A DNA stretch of 6,429 nucleotides from Spirochaetaceae bacterium (lineage in GTDB: Bacteria > Spirochaetota > Spirochaetia > DSM-27196 > PXBQ01): assembly GCA_003566875.1 (NCBI GenBank), contig PXBQ01000452.1, forward strand, positions 1 through 6,429. The letters are read 5' to 3'. Positions within the stretch are counted from its first letter, which is position 1. Each line of letters starts with the position of its first letter. A program made the translations under genes and the position numbers. Shown here one piece after another: positions 1 to 5,962 of the stretch. The notes below the pieces were generated by a model. It was not told where the DNA came from and searched no databases. It saw nothing but the letters and a program-made list of their open reading frames with translations.

Positions 1-77
1 AGCGGCACGACGAGAAACGCCGCGACGATCGAGACGAGAATGCCGATGAATCGAAAAGCCGTTCTCGCGGGACTCAT
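1..77 (-). CDS. trkH: TrkH-like potassium transporter membrane subunit, N-terminal fragment
   Basis: Only the first 25 complete codons lie in the window. They read MSPARTAFRFIGILVSIVAA followed by FLVVP, a short basic N-terminus leading into one hydrophobic helix, as at the start of TrkH/KtrB channel subunits. The ATG at 77-75 overlaps the TGA of trkA (76-74) as ATGA, so the two are almost certainly translationally coupled in one operon. No good Shine-Dalgarno precedes it, which fits translation by coupling. In the family, TrkH forms the K+-conducting pore in the inner membrane and TrkA gates it from the cytoplasm. The name rests mainly on the trkA neighbour and the helix; any other inner-membrane protein would be hard to exclude from 25 residues. 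Confidence 0.68.
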   Translation of the reverse strand, partial: MSPARTAFRFIGILVSIVAAFLVVP

Positions 78-1477
78 TTTGGCTCGAAGAACGCCTCGAC
101 GCTCGCGATGTGTTCTCTTCGCGTGACGATCACGATGTCGTCACCGGGTTCGATGCTGTCGGAACCGGTCGGGATGATAGTCACGTCGTCACGTACGATA
201 AAAACGATGAGCGTATCGGGTGGAAATCTCGTGTCCACGAGAGTGTTATGCGCGATCGCGGACCGTTCGTCGACCATGAACTCTACGATCTCGGCTCGCC
301 CGCCCGCGATCGTGTAAAGCGACCTGACATTTGAACGTCGGATGATCTTGAGAATCGCGTTTGACGTGCTCGTTTTGGGGCTGACGACGACGTCGATGCC
401 GAGGCTCGTAGCGATATTGACGTAGCTGTTGCGGTTTACGAGCGCGATCGTCCGTCGCACACCGATTTTTTTGGCGTACACGGCCGTCACGATGTTCAGT
501 TCCTGATTATCGGTCGTCGCGATCATCAGATCGTTGTCCATGAGTACCGACTCGTCGAGCGTATTCTCGTCGGTGAAGTCCGCGTTGAGAACCAGCACGT
601 CGGGGTACGCGGCAGACAATTGTTTGCACCTCTCATAGTCCTTCTCGACGAGCGTGATCCGGAGCGCCGGCACGCGGAAAAAGAACCGGAAACGGTTCCG
701 TTTTTTGTGTTCGTTCTTGCCGCCGTTCGGGAGAAGGTCGGAGATGATCGTCGTGCCGATTCGACCGCCGCCGAGAATCAGGATCCTTTTGATGTCGGTT
801 TTCTTCTTGCCCGCTCTGGAAAAAAGCAACTCGAAGTTCTCGGCCGACGCGGCGACGTACAAGGTGTCGCGCTGCCGTACTACCGAATCACCGGTAGGGA
901 TAATCGTCGCGTCGTCTCGTACGATCACGGTTACGAGGAACTCGACCTCGGCGGCCTTGCGGATGTCGGCGATTTTTTTGTCTCGGAACGGAGAGTTTTC
1001 ATCGATCGTGATGTCACGGATCTGGAGAACCGAGTTTTCGAACGCAATCACGTCGCTCATTGCACCGTGCCGCACGGCGTCGAAAATCAACCGAGCGGCC
1101 TCGATGTCCGGGTTGATTATCCGCCGGATTCCGAACAGGCCGCCCTCGGGACCGACGGCCCCTGTGTAGCCGAGATTTCGTACCCGGGCGATCGTGAACG
1201 GTTTCTTGAAGTTCGACGCGACGAGGCCGCACGCGACGAGGTTTAACTCGTCCGACTCGGTGATCGCGACGAAAAAATCCGCCTCTTCGGAGTCGGCGCC
1301 TCGAAGCGTTTCGATCTGGTTGCCGTCGCCGTTGACGACGAGACAGTCAAGCGCATTGTCGGCCTGCCGCGCGACGGCCGGGTCTCGCTCTATAACCACA
1401 ACGTCGTTGTTCTGTTCTATTAGCTTTTGTGCGAGAAGGAACCCGCCCGATCCTGCGCCTACGATCACGATTTTCAT
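74..1477 (-). CDS. trkA: Trk system potassium uptake protein TrkA (two RCK domains)
   Basis: A 467-residue cytoplasmic regulator of TrkH with the classic duplicated layout: RCK_N (about 1-120), TrkA_C (about 135-215), RCK_N (about 230-375), TrkA_C (about 385-467). Both Rossmann halves are intact. The first has G7-A-G-S-G-G12 with acidic E30 at the end of the second strand; the second has G236-G-G-R-I-G241 with E278. These bind NAD(H) or ATP in the family. 'ALVNR' and 'GIDVVVSP' (345-367) are typical of the second half. I start at 1477 (MKIVIVGAG) because the fold begins there; the frame stays open upstream to 1648 but that part has no family resemblance. No Shine-Dalgarno precedes the start. 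The protein is slightly longer than E. coli TrkA (458) because of a basic, aromatic insert at about residues 251-271 between helix A and strand B of the second Rossmann domain, with an unusual palindromic DNA sequence (see the repeat entry). It overlaps trkH at its 3' end. Confidence 0.95.
   Translation of the reverse strand: MKIVIVGAGSGGFLLAQKLIEQNNDVVVIERDPAVARQADNALDCLVVNGDGNQIETLRGADSEEADFFVAITESDELNLVACGLVASNFKKPFTIARVRNLGYTGAVGPEGGLFGIRRIINPDIEAARLIFDAVRHGAMSDVIAFENSVLQIRDITIDENSPFRDKKIADIRKAAEVEFLVTVIVRDDATIIPTGDSVVRQRDTLYVAASAENFELLFSRAGKKKTDIKRILILGGGRIGTTIISDLLPNGGKNEHKKRNRFRFFFRVPALRITLVEKDYERCKQLSAAYPDVLVLNADFTDENTLDESVLMDNDLMIATTDNQELNIVTAVYAKKIGVRRTIALVNRNSYVNIATSLGIDVVVSPKTSTSNAILKIIRRSNVRSLYTIAGGRAEIVEFMVDERSAIAHNTLVDTRFPPDTLIVFIVRDDVTIIPTGSDSIEPGDDIVIVTRREHIASVEAFFEPK
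668..722. repeat. Imperfect palindrome with terminator-like hairpin inside trkA
   Basis: The inner stem is a perfect 6-bp inverted repeat, GAACCG (683-688) and CGGTTC (693-698), closed by the tetraloop GAAA on the plus strand. On the plus strand it is followed by CG and six T (701-706). On the minus strand, the sense strand of trkA, it is followed directly by five T. It therefore resembles an intrinsic terminator in both directions. Outer arms CGGCA (668-672) and TGCCG (718-722) can close a larger imperfect structure. The segment encodes the extra residues of TrkA (about 251-271) in frame. It may be an in-frame palindromic insertion or a loop shaped by local composition; I cannot tell without homologues. 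Confidence 0.5.
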
Positions 1478-1486
1478 GAGCAGTGA

Positions 1487-1515
1487 AGCGTACCAGTGGC
1501 GGGTTCGGGTGTCAA
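1487..1515 (-). promoter_or_regulatory. Candidate trkA promoter, leaderless arrangement
   Basis: On the minus strand a perfect -35 hexamer TTGACA (1515-1510) is followed after exactly 17 bases by TACGCT (1492-1487), which matches the -10 consensus at three of six positions including both ends. Only nine bases separate this -10 from the trkA ATG, so a start about seven bases downstream would give an almost leaderless message. That agrees with the absence of a Shine-Dalgarno at trkA. The -10 is weak, so this remains a prediction. Confidence 0.4.
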
Positions 1516-1549
1516 CGAAAAAGGTCGTATCAAAATGAAAGTCACCGAG

Positions 1550-1578
1550 TACCCAAAACTCCCGATTCACGGTACGAT
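1550..1578 (+). promoter_or_regulatory. Weak candidate promoter for the adenosyltransferase gene
   Basis: TACGAT (1573-1578) matches the -10 consensus at four of six positions and ends 11 bases before the ATG at 1590. At 17 bases upstream is TACCCA (1550-1555), a poor -35 with three matches. If used, the leader would be only about five bases, again nearly leaderless and consistent with the lack of a Shine-Dalgarno at this gene. Confidence 0.25.
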
Positions 1579-1589
1579 ACCCAACGCCT

Positions 1590-2165
1590 ATGTGGAGAAA
1601 AAACAAAAAACTCGAGTTCAGCACCGTAACGACGCGCGGAGGCGACACCGGCGACAGTTTTCTTTACAGCGGTGAGCGGCGCGGCAAGGACGATCCCGCG
1701 TTCGAGACCGTCGGCGAGATCGACGAGCTCTCGAGCCGGCTCGGCGTCGTGAAGGCGCGAATGCGCGCGGTCGAAAACCGGTTCGCGACCGAGATCGCGT
1801 CGATCCAGGGCGAACTCCAGCGCGTCGCGTCGATGGTCGCAACGCGGCCCGACCACGAGCTCGCTCAGACGATCAAGAAGATCAGCGACCGCGACGTCGA
1901 TATCGTCGAGAAGCGCGAAGCCGATCTGCTCGCGTCGGTCGAGATCGCCCCGGTATTTGTGCTTCCCGGCGAGATCGGTGAGCTCTCGGCGTTAATCGAC
2001 GTCGCGCGCGCGGTGTGCCGCCGGTGCGAACGCCGGATTGTCACAACGATTCGTGACCGCGCGCTGCCGCGGCCGGACCTCCACGCATGCCAGCGGTACC
2101 TGAACCGTCTTTCGGACTATCTGTTCATTCTTGGCCGGTACGTCGAGCAACATCATCGGATGTAA
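1590..2165 (+). CDS. PduO-type ATP:cob(I)alamin adenosyltransferase
   Basis: A 191-residue cytoplasmic enzyme of the PduO/human MMAB type. It transfers the adenosyl group of ATP to cob(I)alamin to make adenosylcobalamin, and works as a trimer in the family. Visible motifs are the ATP-binding TRGGDTG (15-21), KDD (33-35), the DEL of 'VGEIDEL' (45-47), 'FVLPG' (123-127), 'ARAVCRRCER' (139-148) with the two arginines and glutamate expected at 140, 144 and 147, and 'YLNRLSDYLF' (170-179). Length is normal. The usual 'LPGGS/T' is 'LPGEIGE', one residue longer than in well-studied members, so the corrin-side loop may differ slightly. The ATG at 1590 has no Shine-Dalgarno; no other in-frame start lies before the TRGGDTG motif. 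A second ATG at 1535 in another frame could feed this gene if the A-rich run at 1598-1610 were frameshifted. It lies 65 bases upstream of a sulfatase on the same strand, probably co-transcribed. Confidence 0.92.
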   Translation: MWRKNKKLEFSTVTTRGGDTGDSFLYSGERRGKDDPAFETVGEIDELSSRLGVVKARMRAVENRFATEIASIQGELQRVASMVATRPDHELAQTIKKISDRDVDIVEKREADLLASVEIAPVFVLPGEIGELSALIDVARAVCRRCERRIVTTIRDRALPRPDLHACQRYLNRLSDYLFILGRYVEQHHRM

Positions 2166-2218
2166 CGTGCCATACGCGCGGTCCCGGGCCGCGCTCGACG
2201 CCGTCGCGGGCCTAAAAA

Positions 2219-2224
2219 AAGGAG
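2219..2224 (+). promoter_or_regulatory. Strong Shine-Dalgarno of the sulfatase gene
   Basis: AAGGAG lies six bases before the ATG at 2231 and fixes that start. It contrasts with the adenosyltransferase gene just upstream, which has no such site. Confidence 0.85.
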
Positions 2225-2230
2225 TCTTCC

Positions 2231-3535
2231 ATGGCAAAAAAACACCCAAATATCGTCTACATTCACTCGCACGATACGGGCCGTTTCATCGAGCCGTACG
2301 GATATCCCGTCTCGACGCCGAACCTCGCGCGTTTCGCCGAGAACGCCATCGTGTTCCGGAACGCGTACTGCGCGTGCCCGACGTGCTCGCCGAGCCGCTC
2401 GGCGCTTTTGACCGGCATGTATCCACACTCGGCCGGGATGCTCGGCCTCGCACACCGTGGTTTTTCGATGCCCGACTACTCGCGGCACGTCGTGAACGTG
2501 CTCGCGGCCGCCGGGTACGAGACCGCTCTTGCGGGTGTCCAGCACGAGGCCGCGGCGCGCGGTGATACCCCTGCGTGGCAGGTAATCGGCTACGACACAG
2601 CGCTCTCGGAGCGTGCCGACGCGCACACAGCTGCGGCTGAGTACATCCGAGGGCGACACGACAAGCCGTTTTTTCTCGCGGTAGGTTTTTTCGAGACGCA
2701 CCGCGAATTCCCGGCTGTACCCGATGACTCGACGCCGGACCGTGTCACGGTTCCTGCGGGGCTGCCGAACGTCCCCGCTGTTCGTACCGACTTTGCACGT
2801 TTTGCGGAGATGGCGACCGAACTCGACCGAAAAGTCGGAACGGTTCTTGACGCGATCGAAGCGGCCGGCATCGCCGACGATACGCTCGTGATATCGACGA
2901 CCGACCACGGTATCGCGTTCCCGTTCCACAAGTGCAACCTGACCGAGGCCGGGTGCGGCGTGTACCTGATGATGAGGGGCCCCGGAGGTTTCTCGGGCGG
3001 CCGAACGATCGACGCGCTCGTGAGTCAGATCGACGTCGTCCCGACCGTGTGCGAACTCATCGGGATACCGATTCCGGCGCACGCACAGGGTAAATCGTTT
3101 CTTCCGCTCGTCCGCGGAGAGACCGACCGAACGCGTGAGCACGTGTTCTGCGAGGTAAACTATCACGCGGCGTACGAGCCGATGCGCGGCGTGAGAACCG
3201 ACCGCTACGCGTACGTAAAACGGTTCGACGGACCGCGTACACCCGTTCTCGCGAACGTCGACGACGGCGAGACCAAGTCGTATCTGCTGGAAAACGGATG
3301 GAAGGACGCGGCGCTTCCCGATGAAGCGCTGTTCGACCGGCTCTGGGACCCGGAGGAGAAACACAACGTCATCGCGGACCCGGCGTACGTCACGGTCAAA
3401 CGTGAACTCGCGGGGGCGATCGATCGATGGATGCGCGAGACCGACGATCCGCTGCTTGCCGGCCCTGTCCCGGCCCCCGCGGGGGCGCGGATTAACTCGG
3501 CGACCGACGTCTCGCCGCGCGAACCCGTCGCGTGA
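2231..3535 (+). CDS. Type I (formylglycine) sulfatase, heparan N-sulfatase-like, cytoplasmic
   Basis: A 434-residue member of the S1 sulfatase family (alkaline phosphatase fold). The signature C52-S-P-S-R56 in 'PTCSPSRSALLTG' is the Cys-type motif: C52 would be oxidised to formylglycine, the catalytic nucleophile, by a maturase not seen here. Other likely active-site residues are D15 (in 'HSHDTG'), H105 ('GVQHE'), H157 ('FFETHREF'), D225-H226-G227 and K234 ('FHKCN'). Where most sulfatases have 'ADD' near the N-terminus this one has H14-D15, so one calcium ligand is altered. There is no signal peptide, so the enzyme should act in the cytoplasm on an imported small substrate. 'PTPNL'-type and 'GLAHRGF' stretches resemble SGSH-like sulfatases, but the substrate cannot be named; a phosphonate or phosphodiester hydrolase role is possible in this superfamily. 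Start is fixed by AAGGAG six bases upstream. It converges on the ABC operon with a 27-base gap. Confidence 0.9.
   Translation: MAKKHPNIVYIHSHDTGRFIEPYGYPVSTPNLARFAENAIVFRNAYCACPTCSPSRSALLTGMYPHSAGMLGLAHRGFSMPDYSRHVVNVLAAAGYETALAGVQHEAAARGDTPAWQVIGYDTALSERADAHTAAAEYIRGRHDKPFFLAVGFFETHREFPAVPDDSTPDRVTVPAGLPNVPAVRTDFARFAEMATELDRKVGTVLDAIEAAGIADDTLVISTTDHGIAFPFHKCNLTEAGCGVYLMMRGPGGFSGGRTIDALVSQIDVVPTVCELIGIPIPAHAQGKSFLPLVRGETDRTREHVFCEVNYHAAYEPMRGVRTDRYAYVKRFDGPRTPVLANVDDGETKSYLLENGWKDAALPDEALFDRLWDPEEKHNVIADPAYVTVKRELAGAIDRWMRETDDPLLAGPVPAPAGARINSATDVSPREPVA
3473..3486. repeat. 14-base perfect GC palindrome at the end of the sulfatase gene
   Basis: GCCCCCGCGGGGGC is its own reverse complement and can fold as a 5-bp G:C stem with a CGCG loop. 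It encodes part of a Pro/Ala/Gly stretch near the sulfatase C-terminus, and no T-run follows. As the convergent gap is only 27 bases, it might hinder read-through from either side, but it could be composition alone. Confidence 0.4.
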
Positions 3536-3562
3536 GGACGTCGGCTCGCCACTTTCCCTGCC

Positions 3563-4267
3563 TCACGGTACTTTGGCCATGAAGTCCTTGAGGCCTTCGG
3601 TCTGCGGATCGTCGAGAATGCTCGGCGGTCCGTGTTCTCCGATCTCGCCGGCGTTCATGAACACGACGTAATCGGCGAAGTCGCGAACGAACGTCATGAC
3701 GTGAGACACCAGGACAAACTGCATACCGAGTCCTCGCAGTTCCTTTATTGAGTTCAACACCTCGTACGTCAGAACCGGATCGAGCGCGGAGGTCGGCTCG
3801 TCGAGAAAAATCACCTCAGGACCGACCGATAGCGCTCGTGCGATAGCACCGCGCTGCGCCTGACCGCCCGAGACGTTGCGCGGAAGCTTGTGCACTTGGT
3901 CGCCGAGGTGCAGCATCGTCAAGAAGCGGCACGCTTGATCGCGCGCCTCTTTTTTCGTGTGCCCGCGGGTTTTCTCGAGAACAAGAGTGATGTTCTCGAG
4001 TAGAGTGAGATGCGGGAAAAGATTGTGGCTCTGGAACACAAACCCGACTGATTTCCGGTACGCCGGATTTGAGACGTCGTGATCGTTGACGCGCACCGAA
4101 CCGCTCGTCGGCCGTTCGAGTCCCGAGAGGATCCGGAGCAGCGTGGATTTCCCACTGCCGGAAACGCCGATTATCGCGATCGATTTGTACCCTTCGAGCG
4201 CGAAGGTCAACTCGCGCAGCACCTCGACGTCGTACCGGTGGTTCAAGCCCTGCAGTTCGATTTTCAT
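3563..4267 (-). CDS. Amino acid-type ABC transporter ATPase
   Basis: A 234-residue nucleotide-binding subunit of the polar amino acid transporter group (GlnQ/HisP/ArtP-like). It powers import through the neighbouring permease from the cytoplasmic face. All motifs are present: Walker A GVSGSGKST (34-42), Q-loop Q79, signature VSGGQAQR (132-139, where LSGGQQQR is usual), Walker B with 'VIFLDEP' (152-158, catalytic E157), D-loop 'SALD' (160-163) and H-loop H189. Length is close to the family norm of about 240. I start at the ATG at 4267 (MKIELQGL), where the fold begins; 24 in-frame codons further upstream lie within the permease gene. The ATG overlaps the permease TGA as ATGA, so translation is probably coupled. 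It is the last gene of the operon; no obvious intrinsic terminator follows before the converging sulfatase. Confidence 0.95.
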   Translation of the reverse strand: MKIELQGLNHRYDVEVLRELTFALEGYKSIAIIGVSGSGKSTLLRILSGLERPTSGSVRVNDHDVSNPAYRKSVGFVFQSHNLFPHLTLLENITLVLEKTRGHTKKEARDQACRFLTMLHLGDQVHKLPRNVSGGQAQRGAIARALSVGPEVIFLDEPTSALDPVLTYEVLNSIKELRGLGMQFVLVSHVMTFVRDFADYVVFMNAGEIGEHGPPSILDDPQTEGLKDFMAKVP

Positions 4268-5046
4268 AGGCCCCACCGCCGGTCGATCCACTTTGTGACC
4301 TGCGAAAGTGGGATCGTGATCATCAAGTACAGCAGCCACATCAACAGAAACCCCTCGACGAACCGGAAGTTGTTGTTGGTCATAAGCGTGATCTCGTAGA
4401 AGAGTTCGCGGTACGCCAAGAGGTTCAACAGCGCGCTCCCCTTGATGATCAGCGAAAAATTGTTCATCAGCGGCGGCATCAGGATCCGGACAACCTGCGG
4501 GATGATGATGTAACGGTACCTTTGGTACGGTGTAAAACCGAAGAGATCCATCGCCATGTACTGTTCGGCGCCGATGCTCGCGATCGCGGACTTGAAGATA
4601 TTCGTCATGTACGGCGTGATGTACACGATCAACCCGACAAAACCCATTACCGCGCGGTTCGTCGATCCAAACGCCGGACCGATCACGAACGCCATAATCA
4701 TGATCATCACGAGCAGAGGTGTCCCGTAAATGATCTCGGTGAAGACGTCGGTGAACGCGCGGAAGTAACGTACTTTCGACGCCGACAACAGGTAAAACAA
4801 GAACCCGAGCGACGTGCTACCGATCAGCGACACGATCGACACCCAGAGGGTCCGACCGAAACCGTCGGCGATGTTGTCGCGATACGGAACGATCGACGCG
4901 AGGTTAAACGGACGCGACTGTCGCGCGACGATGAACCACGCGAACAGCACGAACGTTGAGATCGCAAGCCCGTACGCGACTGTCGATCGGCCCGGCCGGC
5001 TCGTGGCCTCCGGAGGTGATAGCGGCGCCATTCGGGTCTGTTTCAC
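4264..5046 (-). CDS. Amino acid-type ABC transporter permease
   Basis: A 260-residue inner membrane subunit of the His/Glu/Gln/Arg/opine permease group (BPD_transp_1). After a polar N-terminus (1-20) hydrophobic segments lie near 23-43, 64-88, 103-124, 130-150, 188-210 and 230-250. The cytoplasmic coupling loop (EAA loop) is at about 161-184, with the conserved Gly at G170 and the 'IIPQVVR' end at 181-187; the usual 'EAA' triplet reads 'YMAMD', so that part is divergent. Only one permease gene is present, so a homodimer is expected. The start is GTG at 5046, directly after the TAA of the binding-protein gene with no gap; an ATG at 5031 (residue 6) is the alternative. Neither has a good Shine-Dalgarno, which points to coupled translation. 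Its 3' end overlaps the ATPase gene by four bases. Confidence 0.92.
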   Translation of the reverse strand: MKQTRMAPLSPPEATSRPGRSTVAYGLAISTFVLFAWFIVARQSRPFNLASIVPYRDNIADGFGRTLWVSIVSLIGSTSLGFLFYLLSASKVRYFRAFTDVFTEIIYGTPLLVMIMIMAFVIGPAFGSTNRAVMGFVGLIVYITPYMTNIFKSAIASIGAEQYMAMDLFGFTPYQRYRYIIIPQVVRILMPPLMNNFSLIIKGSALLNLLAYRELFYEITLMTNNNFRFVEGFLLMWLLYLMITIPLSQVTKWIDRRWGL

Positions 5047-5865
5047 TTAGTTTTCGTTGATGAAGAACTCAAGACCGTACCGTCCCAGCAACTCTTGAAC
5101 CGTATCGTCCCAGCTCTCGGTGAGCTTTTCGTACAATCCACCGGGTTCCGACATCGAGGCGACGAACGAGTTGGCCTGTTCCAGTAACTCCGTGTTGTCT
5201 TTACGGACACCCATCGCGATCGGGCTCGAAACAAACGGGTCCCACAATACGATCGTCTCGTCCGGGTTCGCCAAGTGCCCACGTGTCACGGGGAACGCGC
5301 TCATCATCAGCACGTCCGACGAGCCCTGGATAACGTTCAGGACCGCCGCCTCCAGGTTCGTCGCGATCTCGACATCGAACCCGAGCGACTGCGGGATACT
5401 CGCCGATACCTGTCCGGTGATTCCTGTGAAACGCGTGTCTCCGAGTTCGGTCAACGCTTCCTTCGGCGAATCGATCGTGATTCTGTTCGCTTCAGCGAAG
5501 TTGCGGTTCACAAGGCTGATAATCTTGAAGTAGAGGTACGGTTCCGAGAAATCGATTGCCTCGGCTCGCTCGGGCGTCCTACTCATCGACGCGATGATCA
5601 CGTCGATCTCACCGGAATTCAACGACGGGATGAGCGATGCAAAGTTTGTGTCGACGATCTCAACCGGCCTCCCGAGGTACTCCCCGAACGCCTCGGCAAT
5701 GTCGACGCTGATACCGTACGGTACACCGTCGGAGTCCTGCGTCTCAAACGGGGGGTACCTGAGATCCATCCCGACGCGCAGAGCGTTACTCTCTTGCCGG
5801 CCTCGTGACATCGCGAATGCCGGGGCCAGCATCACGATCAAAAAGACGAGTAGTAGTTTTTTCAC
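5047..5865 (-). CDS. Amino acid-type ABC transporter substrate-binding protein
   Basis: A 272-residue periplasmic binding protein of the SBP_bac_3 family, first gene of the importer operon. A signal peptide is clear: MKK, then a hydrophobic run, then 'APAFA' with likely cleavage after A18. There is no lipobox Cys, so the mature protein is probably soluble in the periplasm. Family marks include 'LRYPPFE' (35-41), 'ISVDIAEAF' (52-60), 'GEIDVIIASMSRTPERAEAIDFSEPY' at 85-110 (R100 is the arginine that grips an alpha-carboxylate) and 'ITGQVSAS' (149-156). At the place where amino acid binders usually have Asp for the alpha-amino group ('DAVVVD') the chain reads 'DVLMMS', with S189, so the ligand may not be a standard amino acid. 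The GTG start at 5865 is supported by AAGGAG six bases upstream. The early 'GRQES' resembles spirochaete binding proteins. Confidence 0.93.
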   Translation of the reverse strand: MKKLLLVFLIVMLAPAFAMSRGRQESNALRVGMDLRYPPFETQDSDGVPYGISVDIAEAFGEYLGRPVEIVDTNFASLIPSLNSGEIDVIIASMSRTPERAEAIDFSEPYLYFKIISLVNRNFAEANRITIDSPKEALTELGDTRFTGITGQVSASIPQSLGFDVEIATNLEAAVLNVIQGSSDVLMMSAFPVTRGHLANPDETIVLWDPFVSSPIAMGVRKDNTELLEQANSFVASMSEPGGLYEKLTESWDDTVQELLGRYGLEFFINEN

Positions 5866-5871
5866 TTTATT

Positions 5872-5877
5872 CTCCTT
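5872..5877 (-). promoter_or_regulatory. Strong Shine-Dalgarno for the GTG start of the binding protein
   Basis: On the minus strand AAGGAG lies six bases before the GTG at 5865-5863. It fixes a non-ATG start for the first and likely most expressed gene of the operon. Confidence 0.85.
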
Positions 5878-5905
5878 GCGCTCTCTCGAGCAGTTTTCTC
5901 CCTCG

Positions 5906-5915
5906 TTCTTAAGAA
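5906..5915. promoter_or_regulatory. Palindrome TTCTTAAGAA, possible operator
   Basis: A perfect 10-base inverted repeat starts nine bases after the -10 box of the ABC operon promoter, at or just after the expected transcription start. This is a usual place for a repressor site. No known operator is recognised and no regulator gene is in the window. Confidence 0.3.
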
Positions 5916-5924
5916 AAATCGTGA

Positions 5925-5953
5925 ATTATACCCGTACAATCAAGTGAAGTAAG
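5925..5953 (-). promoter_or_regulatory. Probable promoter of the ABC importer operon
   Basis: On the minus strand a perfect -10 TATAAT (5930-5925) has a weak -35 CTTACT (5953-5948, three of six matches) 17 bases upstream. Transcription would start near 5918, giving a leader of about 53 bases with the AAGGAG site just before the GTG. The poor -35 beside a perfect -10 could mean an activator is needed. Confidence 0.6.
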
Positions 5954-5962
5954 CCGATTCAG

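Noticed and set aside
251..260. CGCGATCGCG palindromes (here and near 4579-4588), like cyanobacterial HIP1
   Set aside because: Only two full copies were noticed, and GATC/TCGA-type words are common throughout; composition explains them.
620..1246. 208-codon plus-strand frame opposite trkA
   Set aside because: Asp/Arg/Glu-rich shadow of the trkA coding strand with no recognisable fold.
1478..1648. 57-codon N-terminal extension of trkA
   Set aside because: The added residues have no resemblance to TrkA and overlap the start of the divergent adenosyltransferase; the Rossmann fold begins exactly at the ATG at 1477.
2171..2212. GC-rich inverted repeats between the adenosyltransferase and sulfatase genes, followed by seven A
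   Set aside because: The stems are short with mismatches, and the run is A rather than T on the plus strand, so it is not a terminator; the A-run belongs to the AAGGAG ribosome site.
2153..3364. 403-codon open frame on the minus strand opposite the sulfatase
   Set aside because: Its translation is Arg/Val-rich without motifs, while the plus strand encodes a complete sulfatase with catalytic residues; it is an antisense shadow in GC-rich DNA.
3418..3430. Short GATC/ATCG tandem repeat in the sulfatase gene
   Set aside because: Only about three units within coding sequence; consistent with the general GATC-rich composition.
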